DNA from: Methylococcaceae bacterium
GTDB taxonomy: Bacteria > Pseudomonadota > Gammaproteobacteria > Methylococcales > Methylomonadaceae
Assembly (NCBI GenBank): GCA_028748685.1
Contig: JAJRDU010000071.1
Location: 1-36,536 of the forward strand
Direction: 5' to 3'
DNA: 36,536 bases
Shown here: piece after piece, positions 17,035 through 26,002 of the stretch
Layout: every line of letters begins with the position of its first letter
Numbering within the stretch: the first letter of the stretch is position 1
Notes under the pieces: generated by a model
The model's database searches: none
What the model was told of the DNA's origin: nothing
What the model saw: only the letters and a program-made list of their open reading frames with translations
Program-made: the position numbers and the translations under genes

Positions 17035-17230
17035 TCCAGCTCTCCCCAACTCAAAGGAGGTAGCTCGGCTGTCTAATAAGGCCGCTCTGAATAAATTGAT
17101 TCCATTCAAAACCTGACCAGCCCGCCAAGAACGCAATCAATTTTTGACCGTTCATCCCGAGCTTGTCGAAGCACATATTCAGAATTTCCTTAAAGACCCG
17201 CGGCTTTCCGGCCCCGCCTCGCGACGAGTG
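17035..17230 (-). promoter_or_regulatory. GEMM-like structured leader RNA of gene A, interrupted
   Basis: Read on the minus strand, a GNRA-loop hairpin CTCGTC-GCGA-GGCGGG (17213-17228) is followed by GGCCGGAAAGCCGCGGGTCT, very like the c-di-GMP-I (GEMM) core that reads ACGCAAAGCCACGGGTCT. After an inserted MITE (17075-17193) comes AGACAGCCGAGCTACC, like the GEMM 3' part GCCGGGTTGCC, then a CTCC/GGGAG hairpin. The same element is intact at 32120-32215. It lies about 170 bases upstream of the start codon. Residues that contact c-di-GMP differ, so riboswitch function and ligand are unproven. Confidence 0.45.
17075..17193. mobile_element. MITE-like element, copy 2, inside the leader RNA of gene A
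   Basis: About 119 bp, bounded on the right by ATTCAGAATTTCCTTAA (17177-17193) and on the left by a degraded version near 17075-17093. Interior has the CATCCCGAGCTTGTCGAAG motif shared with the other copies. It splits the leader element between GTCTTT and AGAC, that is, inside one variable stem-loop. Confidence 0.65.
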
Positions 17231-17454
17231 TGGCAACTTTGCGTACGATATGAATTACAATCGCAACAGCCTAATAGAGCAAAATAGATGCCAACAATTA
17301 CTCAAACACGTCCCCAGCTAGCCCCTCGAAAAACTTTGATTATTATTTAAACTATAAATCAATCACTAGCCTATTCCATTAGGCGCCATAAAATCTTCAC
17401 CCCCAACCCGCGGCCGATTCCTCGTAAAAAAATCGGCGCTTTCAAGATCAAAAT

Positions 17455-17515
17455 CCACTCATAAAAATATGTCATTTCACGCAAGCTGCGTCATATCGCG
17501 CACTTTTGCACAAGG
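17455..17515 (-). promoter_or_regulatory. Conserved far-upstream box, gene A copy
   Basis: On the minus strand this contains GCGATATGACGC...GTGAAATGACATATTTTTAT. Two matching blocks occur at 32431-32490 and 35938-35998, each 220-240 bases upstream of the leader hairpin. Such fixed spacing suggests a promoter or activator site; no convincing sigma-70 or sigma-54 boxes could be assigned. Confidence 0.4.
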
Positions 17516-17519
17516 CTTT

Positions 17520-18127
17520 GCAGTCAGTAAAATCTGACGCGGCAAATCCGGTGGGTTGGGGATTAGTATATTAAGGCTCAAAGGGCCGGCTCATGAAGCG
17601 GCAAAACGTAACCAATCGTTCCAAATATCCAGCCACATAACACTCATTCACCAAATCTTGCCGTTTATAATGCCAACCAAGGTCGGATACCGCAGTTTTC
17701 GACGAATCACGTTTCGATAGTCCCCAAGCATAAAAAGGCATACCGTCATAATTTAACTGCGTTATTTAACGCTACCCATCGTTTAATTTGCGGCATTCGA
17801 CGACATTTACCCCCCCATTGATTGCAAAACTTAAGAGGCTGATCCAGACGCGCCAGAATCAGCCTTAATACCGCACCTAGAATCAACCGGAAAAGCGACG
17901 CACAAATATCAAAGCGCGCCTGATTTACGATCCCCCATTTAAATCAAGCGGATGAGCGAATAAATTACTTACAGTACTTAAAACCTCACCCCAAAAAATG
18001 GACTGATTCAAGATTCTTATCGCAACCCAAGACCGGGACAAATTCGGTCACAATCGCAATACCCAGCCATGGCATGATTAGTGCTTCCTTGGTTGACCAA
18101 GCTTAAGCCAACCACATTGCCACCTTG
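17520..18127. other. Intergenic region before the tlpA-like gene
   Basis: About 600 bases with no supported gene, between the divergent gene A leader and the plus-strand cluster. It must hold the promoter for the tlpA-DUF4266-DUF3570 genes; no clear boxes, repeats or RNA structure were recognised. Confidence 0.5.
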
Positions 18128-18604
18128 ATGAAAAAATTCATTTTTTTAACGTTTTTTCTGCTGAACAGCGGCACCTGCATCGCCGTGGAAGAAGGCCAAA
18201 ACACCCCAAGCTGTCCGGCGCTAACAAAAGACGCTGACCTTGGCCTCTACCAAGGAAAAGTCGTGCTGGTCGATTTTTGGGCAACCTGGTGCCCGCCCTG
18301 CATCAAGTCAATGCCGTTCTTCAACGGCCTGCGCAACGAACTGGCGGGCAGCGGCTTTGAAATTCTCGCCATCAACGTAGACGAAGAAAACGACGCAGCC
18401 CGGCAATTTCTGCAAACGCATCCCGTCGATTACAAAATCGCCTTCGACCCCGGCGCCGAGTGCCCGAAAATTTTCGAGGTAAAGGCCATGCCTTCCTCTT
18501 ATTTGCTGGATAAATCAGGCAAAGTCAGAAAAATTTTCCTGGGCTATCGCGACAGCGACCAAGCCTCAATCAAATCGGAAATCAAGGCCTTATTGGCAGA
18601 GTAA
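18128..18604 (+). CDS. TlpA/ResA-like periplasmic thioredoxin
   Basis: A 158-residue exported thioredoxin-fold protein. It has a short signal peptide (FIFLTFFLLNSGTCIA) and the active site WCPPC (C55, C58) in VDFWATWCPPCIKSMPF, the TlpA/ResA form, followed by the cis-proline segment KAMPSSYLLDKSGK. It probably reduces disulfides of periplasmic or surface proteins or of apo-cytochromes c. A TTG one codon earlier is possible, but ATG 18128 is more likely; the ribosome site is weak. It is the first gene of a cluster with DUF4266 and DUF3570, a recurring combination. Confidence 0.88.
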   Translation: MKKFIFLTFFLLNSGTCIAVEEGQNTPSCPALTKDADLGLYQGKVVLVDFWATWCPPCIKSMPFFNGLRNELAGSGFEILAINVDEENDAARQFLQTHPVDYKIAFDPGAECPKIFEVKAMPSSYLLDKSGKVRKIFLGYRDSDQASIKSEIKALLAE

Positions 18605-18612
18605 ACACCAGA

Positions 18613-18843
18613 ATGGCCAGCCCCAACATGCAAAACCCACCCCCCTGGTTCTACCTCCTAGGACTCATGGTCCTCCAAGCTTGCAGCAACGTTTCGCCCT
18701 GGGAAAGAGGCAATTTAGCCAAGCCGGAAATGGCGATCACGCCCTATCCCAACCTGGAGCATTTCCGCGACCATATTTTCTCCAGCAAGGAAGCCTCGCA
18801 GGGCGGACACGGAGGCACTGGAGGCGGTTGTGGCTGCAATTAA
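18613..18843 (+). CDS. DUF4266 lipoprotein
   Basis: A 76-residue lipoprotein. The lipobox is LQAC with lipidated cysteine at residue 24. The remainder carries the DUF4266 signature WERGNLAKPEMA and the end HIFSSKEASQGGHGGTGGGCGCN, a glycine-rich tail with two closely spaced cysteines (CGC) that could bind metal or be handled by the thioredoxin next door. It starts 8 bases after the tlpA-like stop and overlaps the next gene by 14 bases. Function of the family is not known; it is found with DUF3570. Confidence 0.88.
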   Translation: MASPNMQNPPPWFYLLGLMVLQACSNVSPWERGNLAKPEMAITPYPNLEHFRDHIFSSKEASQGGHGGTGGGCGCN

Positions 18844-21800
18844 TAAGGATATGAGCAAGGCACTGGCGGCCCTGACCACCGCGGCACTCAGCCTGCCGGG
18901 CATGGACGCTCAAGCCGGTGTGCCCAGCGCCCAGGCCAAGGGCAATGTCCAATACGGTTATTATCAGGAAAGCGGCGACCGGATGAAGGTGGAGGTCTAT
19001 CATGGCGACTTCACGCTGCCTGTGAGCGACAGGCTGGAATTCAGCTTCAACGTCGACCGTGACACTTACAGCGGTGCGACGCCGGCGTTCAGCATTCCGG
19101 AGACCATGACCAATCAGGTTCGTTATAGTGGCTCTCAAACCGGAACGGTGGATGTGGTAAGTGCCGCCTCCGGCGGAGTCACCGCGCAGGGACTGACGAC
19201 ATTGGGCGGACTCAACACCTTCAAGGAGGTGAACGACGGCATCGGCGCTCAAGGCCACAAAAATGATCAGGCCTTCGCCAGCATCCAAGCTCAAAAAGAC
19301 GCCGAGGAAAAAATCTGGCGTGACGCAAATCCCACAAGTTTTGCCCCGACTATTTCAGGCCCGACCACCCTCACATTTGGTAAATATATAGATATGGAGG
19401 CTGGCGTCTACGGCAAATCCAACATGAACGTAGGAGTCGACTGTCATTTATTCAGCTGCTACCGGGAGTCTGGTTTTGTAATTGGCACGGTATACGATCC
19501 TGTCGAACAGTCTACCCATGTGCACAGGGGAGGGGCTAAAACCCCTCTGGATCGGAGTTTGGAATATCACAAGGATTCCAGTGGCATCTACATCCGAGCT
19601 CTCAATGGCGAGGCATTCAACCTGCTCAACATGGACTTCAACATAGACTTAGATAAAACCCCTGGAACCGGACCCGATGATTATTGGGAAATCCTGGGTT
19701 TCAATAATGCGGTGAACCCCAACTTGGTCAGCGGCGACGGTAAGAACTACAATACCGGCGTCGCCTATCAACAAGTATTCAATACCCATACCGGCATTCT
19801 GGCGCTGGATCGTGCCTTCAGCAACATCAACGCCTTCTGGATTCACTATCACGGATATCTCCGGGACGTGGGCCATGCGCCAGGTAATGATTTTAGTGTT
19901 GAAATTGACGATATCAACCTCACCAGCGCCAACTTCCCCGGCGGCACCCCCCCCGTACAACAAGCGTGGATGACCCAGTATGCCAGTTTCCGTACCGCGC
20001 TGGATAAAAAATACGAATCGCAGTCAAAACTGGTACAAGCCCAGGTAGCAGCGCAAACCAGACAGGCGATGATAGAGCTGTACCGCAACTTTTTGAACAA
20101 AGCCGTACCGGCCAATACCCGCATCAAGCAAACCTTTCAGCAACAGCCGTTGGAAACCCGCACCCAACCGGTATTCGGCGCCAAGTATTATTTCGATGAC
20201 GCCACCCTGGCCCTATCGGGCGGACAATCGAACGAACCGGATTTCCGCTCCACCTTCGGTTCCGCGAACCTTTCCCAGGAGCTGAACAACAAACTCACCA
20301 CCATTTCCGCAGGCTACAGCTACACAAGTAACGAAATCAGCCGCAACACAGGTGCGCACAGCACCAGCCATCATGACTCCGACCCAAAGCATAACCCCAC
20401 GAATTATCCGGAATTGCACGAAAACAGCGACGCAAACGCTTTCAATCTAGGACTGTCTCAGGTATTGAACAAAAATGCGTTGCTGCAACTGTCAGCCAAC
20501 TACACCCGGCAGAGCGGTTACCTCAGCAATCCTTACAAATACGTTTACGTCCGCGGAGAAATCACCGCCGAGGAATATTACGCCCTATACCAAGCGACCT
20601 CGCCCGGCGACATCAACTGGAACGACATCACCCATCTCGAAGTGGTCGGCCTGGAATTATTCCGCGAAGCGCGCCCGAATCTGCGCAACCAGTTTTCATT
20701 CTCCACTCGCCTTAATCAGTATCTGCCGGCCATGGACGCGGCGCTACACATGGATTACCGTTATTATCTGGACGACTGGGGCGTCGATTCCCACACCATG
20801 GAACTGAAGTGGCTGCAAAAATTGCCCTGGGGACTGACCATTACCCCCAACCTGCGCTATTACTCGCAATCTAAAGCTGATTTTTTCGCGCCCTATTTCC
20901 TGGCACCGCGCGCCGACGGCCATTATTCCAGCGATTTCCGCCTCTCGGGCTATGGCGCCTTGAGCAGCGGCCTGACCGTTTCCAAGCAATTCAATCGCGG
21001 CATACGCCTGGAACTGGGCATGGAATATTACAGCCACCAGGGTAATTTGAAGCTCGGTGGCGGCGGCGAGAGCGATTACGCGGATTTCAGTTACTGGATG
21101 ACGCATGCCGGCCTCAGCATAGACCTGTCCGCCCCCGGCAATATTCTCGGCAGCGGCGCCGGCGACCACCGTCACCATCACGGTGCTCCCGCCCCGGCCG
21201 GCGTGATGTTCAGCCATATGATGAACGAAGCCGACGGCATCATGGCCGGCTACCGCTATATGTACGCCAATCAAACCGGCGACCTATGGCATGGCTCCTC
21301 GGCGATAAGCGATGCAGCCGTGCTGGGCGAGGCTTGCGGAGCGGCAAGTTGCACCGACCGGCCTACGGCGATGAGCATGCAGATGCACATGCTCGACCTG
21401 ATGTACGCCCCCACCGACTGGCTGAATCTGATGCTGATGCCGCAAGTCGCCGACATGGAAATGACACTTGCCCCGCTGGCCGGCGCAACCGGGGAAAGCC
21501 TGCATGGCGGCAGCCATCAAACCCATGATCTGGGCGATACCTACGCCGCCGCCCTGCTCAAGGTGTTCGACCACCAAGGCCATCACATGCATGTCAGCTT
21601 GGGCGTCAGCGCTCCGACCGGCAGCGTGGATGAAACATTGAGCGGCCAGGACAACGTTTTACAAGACTACGGCATGCAACTCGGCAGCGGCACCTGGGAC
21701 TTCAAACCCAGCGTCACCTATACAGGGCATTGGGATGACTGGTCCTGGGGCGCGCAGTTGAGCGGCACCAAGCGCCTGGAAAATCGCAACAAGAGCGGCT

Positions 21801-22135
21801 ACGCGCTGGGCGACCAGTTTCAGGCCACGGCCTGGGGTGGTTACAGCATCAGCCAATGGCTTTCGGCTTCGATACGCGGCGTGTACACCGAACAAGGCAA
21901 GATTCGCGGCGAATTCACCAGCAACCACGCCACAAGCGCGCCGGTCGACTATACCTCCAACTACGGCGGAAAATTCTGGGATGCCGGCTTCGGCCTCAAT
22001 CTGGCCGTGCCGGATGGCGCCTTTGCTGGACATAATTTCAGCGTCGAATGGCTGCAACCCGTCGCCGACAAATTCAACGGCTATCAGCTCGAACGCGAGG
22101 GTAGCTTGTTTGCCACCTGGAACTACCAATTTTGA
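18830..22135 (+). CDS. DUF3570 outer-membrane protein with inserted HxH domain and a second beta-barrel
   Basis: A 1101-residue protein built from three parts. Residues about 1-170 and 375-770 are DUF3570, an outer-membrane beta-barrel family (start AALTTAALSLPGMDAQA; aromatic-rich alternating strands). Residues about 175-366 are an inserted domain homologous to the standalone protein at 22565: both keep HVH (H230, H232), EYH (H247) and FWIxY (W337). After a histidine linker (GDHRHHHG, 778-785) residues about 790-1101 form another barrel of the type GVMxSHMMNEADGIMAGYRYMY, found in outer-membrane transporter proteins, with a methionine/histidine-rich stretch. The protein ends in aromatic Phe, as barrels do. 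GTG 18830 has GGAG at proper spacing; ATG 18851 is an alternative with poor spacing. Translationally coupled to DUF4266. Confidence 0.8.
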   Translation: MAAINKDMSKALAALTTAALSLPGMDAQAGVPSAQAKGNVQYGYYQESGDRMKVEVYHGDFTLPVSDRLEFSFNVDRDTYSGATPAFSIPETMTNQVRYSGSQTGTVDVVSAASGGVTAQGLTTLGGLNTFKEVNDGIGAQGHKNDQAFASIQAQKDAEEKIWRDANPTSFAPTISGPTTLTFGKYIDMEAGVYGKSNMNVGVDCHLFSCYRESGFVIGTVYDPVEQSTHVHRGGAKTPLDRSLEYHKDSSGIYIRALNGEAFNLLNMDFNIDLDKTPGTGPDDYWEILGFNNAVNPNLVSGDGKNYNTGVAYQQVFNTHTGILALDRAFSNINAFWIHYHGYLRDVGHAPGNDFSVEIDDINLTSANFPGGTPPVQQAWMTQYASFRTALDKKYESQSKLVQAQVAAQTRQAMIELYRNFLNKAVPANTRIKQTFQQQPLETRTQPVFGAKYYFDDATLALSGGQSNEPDFRSTFGSANLSQELNNKLTTISAGYSYTSNEISRNTGAHSTSHHDSDPKHNPTNYPELHENSDANAFNLGLSQVLNKNALLQLSANYTRQSGYLSNPYKYVYVRGEITAEEYYALYQATSPGDINWNDITHLEVVGLELFREARPNLRNQFSFSTRLNQYLPAMDAALHMDYRYYLDDWGVDSHTMELKWLQKLPWGLTITPNLRYYSQSKADFFAPYFLAPRADGHYSSDFRLSGYGALSSGLTVSKQFNRGIRLELGMEYYSHQGNLKLGGGGESDYADFSYWMTHAGLSIDLSAPGNILGSGAGDHRHHHGAPAPAGVMFSHMMNEADGIMAGYRYMYANQTGDLWHGSSAISDAAVLGEACGAASCTDRPTAMSMQMHMLDLMYAPTDWLNLMLMPQVADMEMTLAPLAGATGESLHGGSHQTHDLGDTYAAALLKVFDHQGHHMHVSLGVSAPTGSVDETLSGQDNVLQDYGMQLGSGTWDFKPSVTYTGHWDDWSWGAQLSGTKRLENRNKSGYALGDQFQATAWGGYSISQWLSASIRGVYTEQGKIRGEFTSNHATSAPVDYTSNYGGKFWDAGFGLNLAVPDGAFAGHNFSVEWLQPVADKFNGYQLEREGSLFATWNYQF

Positions 22136-22564
22136 TTCCGGAAGCGTTGTTACAGCTGTCGTATTAATTCAACTTTACCATCATCCTCAAGGCCGCATGT
22201 CGGCGGGAAGTCTTATTGAAATCCCATCTCCCTGGCGCCGAAACCCATTGTTTGTGAAGGCTGGCGTATATGAATTACGGCAACTGCACTACTTGTTTCC
22301 AGCCATTTAACATAGTTTTTTATATAGAGGTATTTAGTCTTTCCCGCAAAGGCGCCAAAACACTGAATCTCATTCCACGGCATGAACCTTGCTTGTAATT
22401 CTCGGGGGGCTGACGGCCGAAATAGGACTCCGTCGCTAAAACACCCTAGTATAAGGTCTTCCAATCAACAGCTAATGTTGGGAGATGGTCATGCAATACG
22501 ATTATCGACAAGACGGATGTCTTGATGTCAATTTTTTCATTTATCTTTAAGGAGCACCCAACCA
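22136..22564. other. Intergenic region before the sorting-signal protein at 22565
   Basis: About 430 bases without a gene. A short AT-rich stretch lies at 22310-22345 and a GC-rich CGGGGGGCTGACGGCCG segment near 22402-22419. AAGGAG at 22550-22555 is the ribosome site of the next gene. None of the leader RNA blocks found upstream of paralogs A, B, D and E are seen here. Confidence 0.5.
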
Positions 22565-23383
22565 ATGCCAAGTTTTAGAAAAAAAATCTTGCCCGCCCTA
22601 CTGCTAACAGGTGGCGCGACCTTCGCCGGCCAGGCATCTGCCTACACGGTGACCAACACGATGACCTTCCTTACCGGCACCACCCTCCCTGGCGGCGTGT
22701 ACGGCCATGCAAACACTGCGGCGGCCACTGGTACTTATGCGGAAGATGGCATCATCGTTGGGGTCGTAGGCGATCCAACCGATATAAACGCTCACGTCCA
22801 CAGTGCCGGACCGTCAACCAACAGAGCGCTTGAGTATCACACAGACAGTAGCGGCATGTATTTTCGTAAAGCCGACGGCTCCGCTTTCAGCTTGGTTTCC
22901 TTGGATTACGACCTCGGCTCTAGCACGGAAGGCGGCAATTTTGCGATTTACGGTTTTAAAAACGCCGTCAACGACCCTATGTTGAGCGCGGCCGGCTCTC
23001 CGTCCCCGACCGACCCTGAGGGTGGCCTTATTCCTTACGTGGCTTCAAAATTGATTGCCAATGACGGTATCGGCGGAACCCCTAAAGCCCCTGTTTATCG
23101 CACCCTGAACGTAGCGGAAGCGGGAAATGCTTTTGAAAACATCAGTGCTTTCTGGATCACTTATCAGGGCTTCAACCATAGTCCAACGACCAACTATAAA
23201 GCGCTTGATCCTGTTACGGGCGCGCCTCTATATCCTGATTTCAACATCCACGTAGACAACGTCAAGCTTGGCGCTGCTGTTACCCCTCCGCCCGCCACTG
23301 TACCCGTACCGGGTGCGGTTTGGCTGTTTGGCACGGGCTTGGCAGGACTGATGGCCAGCAGACGGAAAAAAGCGACAGCCTAA
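22565..23383 (+). CDS. Secreted sorting-signal protein, standalone version of the DUF3570 inserted domain
   Basis: A 272-residue protein with a signal peptide (cleavage after ASA, residue 26) and a C-terminal exosortase-type signal VPVPGAVWLFGTGLAGL followed by SRRKKATA. The mature domain matches residues 175-366 of the DUF3570 fusion upstream: INAHVHSAG (H77, H79), RALEYHTDSSGMYFRKADG (H92), GFKNAVN and NISAFWITY (W197). The conserved HxH...H plus tryptophan could be a metal site; this is inference. It precedes peroxidase 3 by 190 bases, matching the A/peroxidase 1 and B/peroxidase 2 pairs, although it is not a close paralog of A or B. Confidence 0.83.
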   Translation: MPSFRKKILPALLLTGGATFAGQASAYTVTNTMTFLTGTTLPGGVYGHANTAAATGTYAEDGIIVGVVGDPTDINAHVHSAGPSTNRALEYHTDSSGMYFRKADGSAFSLVSLDYDLGSSTEGGNFAIYGFKNAVNDPMLSAAGSPSPTDPEGGLIPYVASKLIANDGIGGTPKAPVYRTLNVAEAGNAFENISAFWITYQGFNHSPTTNYKALDPVTGAPLYPDFNIHVDNVKLGAAVTPPPATVPVPGAVWLFGTGLAGLMASRRKKATA

Positions 23384-23411
23384 TCCTCCAGCTGGCTGGG
23401 CGTTAATTGAT

Positions 23412-23441
23412 CTGGGTAAGGCTTAGTAATGCCCTACCCAG
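23412..23441 (+). terminator. Hairpin between the sorting-signal gene and peroxidase 3
   Basis: CTGGGTAAGGC (23412-23422) pairs with GCCCTACCCAG (23431-23441) with one mismatch. No T-tract follows, so it may be an attenuator or a transcript-stabilising hairpin rather than a strong terminator. Confidence 0.45.
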
Positions 23442-23575
23442 GCCTACGGACTTTGATGCGGCCTGACTGGAAGGCGAAAACGGGCTTTGGCTTGATTTTC
23501 GTTGTCAACGTCGGCTAAAAAAATATGAAGAGGCCTCACGGAAGGCCTGGCAACCTTACTGATTCGAGGTAAACA

Positions 23576-25888
23576 ATGCGAAGTATCCACAAATTTTTGC
23601 CGGCGGGCCTGATGCTATGTTCTCTTACAGCGTTCGCGCACGGCCCGGCAACGACGTCTTTGATCGGCGTACCCATACCACCGGTTCCCGGTCTCCTGGA
23701 CGGACCCGATCCTATCATTATTGACAAGGATAAGGCCATCGCGCTGGGCAAGGCCTTGTTCTGGGATACCAACGTCGGCAGCGACGGCCAGGCTTGCGGC
23801 TCTTGCCACTTCAGCGCCGGTGCCGATGGACGCATCAAAAATCAGATTGATCCGGGGACAAAAAGCCGCCTGCCCAGCGGACAAACCTTCGATACCTTGG
23901 GCTCCGGCACGGGTGGACCGAACCACACCTTAACCCTTAGTGACTTTCCGCTACATCAAACTAAGGACCCTTTCAACAAAGCCAGCGGCGTATTACGCAC
24001 CACCGACGATGTCATCTCTTCGGCGGGAACCTTCAGCGGCCAGTTCACCGGCGCCTCAAGATTCAGCGGAGCGGATGACCAATGCGGACGAAGCGCGGAC
24101 CCGATTCACAATATCCACGGCGTCGGCACCCGCCGCGTGGCGGTCAGAAACACCCCAACCGTGATCAACGCCGTCTTCAACCACCGGAATTTTTGGGACG
24201 GCCGGGCCAATAATGTCTTCAACGGCAGCAGTATCTGGGGTGATCGCGACCCCAACGCAGGCGTCTGGGTAAAAGTCGACGCCCGCTCTGCTGTGAAACA
24301 GAAATTGCATCTGGAAAACGCCGCACTGGCATCACAGGCGGTCGGGCCAGGCTTAAACGACCTGGAAATGAGCTGTCAGAAGCGCGGCTGGCCGGATGTT
24401 GGCAGAAAACTATTACTGCGCCCGCCCTTGCAGAATCAGAAAGTCCATTATGACGACAGCGTTTTCGCACCGTTGAATCTGGCTTTGAGCACCCCCGGCA
24501 ATTTACGGAACGGCCTCAACACCACCTATAAAAATCTGATCGTCCAGGCCTTCAATCCCAAATATTGGTCTTACACGCGGATAGGTCAATTCGGCGGTCC
24601 GACGGGTCAGACGCCTTACAATCAGATGGAAGCCAACTTTTCCATGTTTTTCGGCTTGGCTATCCAAATGTACGAATCCACCTTGGTATCCGACCAGGCG
24701 CCCATCGACACAAGCCGCAGAGACGCGGACTTGATCCCCATCGACCTGAGTCCAGAAGCGCAACAGGGTTTCCTTGATTTCAAAGGAATTCATTGCAATA
24801 TTTGCCATGCCGGCCCCGTAACGACGACAGCAGCGATCATAGCCAACGCCACCTTGGTCACACCAACTCCGGGTAAAACCTATGGTCCGTCACACAGCCC
24901 TATTCCGTTCGGAAGAGGCGCCATGGGTGCGGAAAGTATCCGTCCAGGCATAGGCGGCGTAGGCGACGCAGGGCAAGCCTTCATCACCCCAGCCGCCAAT
25001 GTGGTAAACCGCGATCAAACAACAACAGCTGCCTACAGGCTCACGGATATGGGATTTGCCAATACCGCCATCGCCGATGAGAATGCGGATCCTGGCCTAG
25101 GCGGCACCGACGACTTCGGCAACCCCTTATCCTTTACCTCGCAATATATTCAGTATCTGCTGGATAACCCTGCGGGCATCCTTGATGGTCCAGTCACCAA
25201 GGTCAAGGCGTGCGACTTTGCGAATGCCTTAGGGAACATGGCAACTGTCGTCCCCCAAACTTTCACCCAAGCGGACGGACTCATCCAAGATGGCAGCAAG
25301 GAGGGCATTGTACGCGACGAAAACTGTATCAATGATAATTGGGACCCGTCGCACAAGAATTACCTCACCGGGAAAGCAGCCGCTAAAGCCCAGGCCTACA
25401 TTCCCACCGCCGCCGCTGCGAAGGCCAACCTGAACGGAGCGAAAATGGCATACATGACCCAGGGCGTTTTCAAAATTCCCAGCTTGCGCAACATTGAGCT
25501 AACCGGCCCCTATATGCATAACGGCAGCATCGCCACCTTGGAGCAGGTTATCGAGTCTTATGCACGCGGTGGCAATTTTGATAGCATTCATAGGATTAAA
25601 GTGCTTAGTCAAGCAACAACGGGTGCTCTCAATGCCCCAACAGATGTCGCCAATATGGTTGCGTTCCTGAAATCACTCACCGATGAGCGAGTCCGCAACC
25701 AAAGCGCTCCGTTCGACCATCCGGAAATCACCATTGCCAATGGTCACATAGGCGATGAATCAGGGGTTGAGAGCGGCAATCCGCTAAACCCAGCTTTGGC
25801 CAAGGAGGAGTATCTGGTCATCCCGGCTGTCGGCGCCCATGGCGCGGACAAACCGCTCCCACGCTTCGACGAGCGGCTGGCGCCATAA
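23576..25888 (+). CDS. Long di-heme cytochrome c peroxidase, MauG/CcpA family (copy 3, divergent)
   Basis: A 770-residue exported di-heme c protein, clearly related to the copies at 13472 and 28537 but more divergent. Signal peptide residues 1-21. Heme motif 1 is CGSCH (74-78), heme motif 2 is CNICH (407-411); the C-terminal part has [27 protein letters not shown]. Shared landmarks include [19 protein letters not shown] and [12 protein letters not shown]...[15 protein letters not shown] longer insert after heme 2 (about residues 415-465) is absent from the other copies. GAGGT lies six bases before ATG 23576. It lies between two genes for exosortase-sorted proteins; either could be a substrate, which is inference. 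Confidence 0.88.
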   Translation: MRSIHKFLPAGLMLCSLTAFAHGPATTSLIGVPIPPVPGLLDGPDPIIIDKDKAIALGKALFWDTNVGSDGQACGSCHFSAGADGRIKNQIDPGTKSRLPSGQTFDTLGSGTGGPNHTLTLSDFPLHQTKDPFNKASGVLRTTDDVISSAGTFSGQFTGASRFSGADDQCGRSADPIHNIHGVGTRRVAVRNTPTVINAVFNHRNFWDGRANNVFNGSSIWGDRDPNAGVWVKVDARSAVKQKLHLENAALASQAVGPGLNDLEMSCQKRGWPDVGRKLLLRPPLQNQKVHYDDSVFAPLNLALSTPGNLRNGLNTTYKNLIVQAFNPKYWSYTRIGQFGGPTGQTPYNQMEANFSMFFGLAIQMYESTLVSDQAPIDTSRRDADLIPIDLSPEAQQGFLDFKGIHCNICHAGPVTTTAAIIANATLVTPTPGKTYGPSHSPIPFGRGAMGAESIRPGIGGVGDAGQAFITPAANVVNRDQTTTAAYRLTDMGFANTAIADENADPGLGGTDDFGNPLSFTSQYIQYLLDNPAGILDGPVTKVKACDFANALGNMATVVPQTFTQADGLIQDGSKEGIVRDENCINDNWDPSHKNYLTGKAAAKAQAYIPTAAAAKANLNGAKMAYMTQGVFKIPSLRNIELTGPYMHNGSIATLEQVIESYARGGNFDSIHRIKVLSQATTGALNAPTDVANMVAFLKSLTDERVRNQSAPFDHPEITIANGHIGDESGVESGNPLNPALAKEEYLVIPAVGAHGADKPLPRFDERLAP

Positions 25889-25933
25889 GCGGTAGAAGTA
25901 GAATGCCGAGTTAATCGGCAACTTGTAAAAACC

Positions 25934-25971
25934 GAACCCAAGGCCCGCAAGCACTTACCAGCCTTGGGTTC
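25934..25971 (+). terminator. Hairpin after peroxidase 3
   Basis: GAACCCAAGGC (25934-25944) and GCCTTGGGTTC (25961-25971) form a perfect 11-bp stem with a 16-base loop, 45 bases past the peroxidase stop and 31 before the next start. A T-run (CTTTTT) follows only 12 bases later. Confidence 0.55.
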
Positions 25972-26002
25972 TAAAGAATCAACTTTTTCCTGGATTACCC
26001 AT

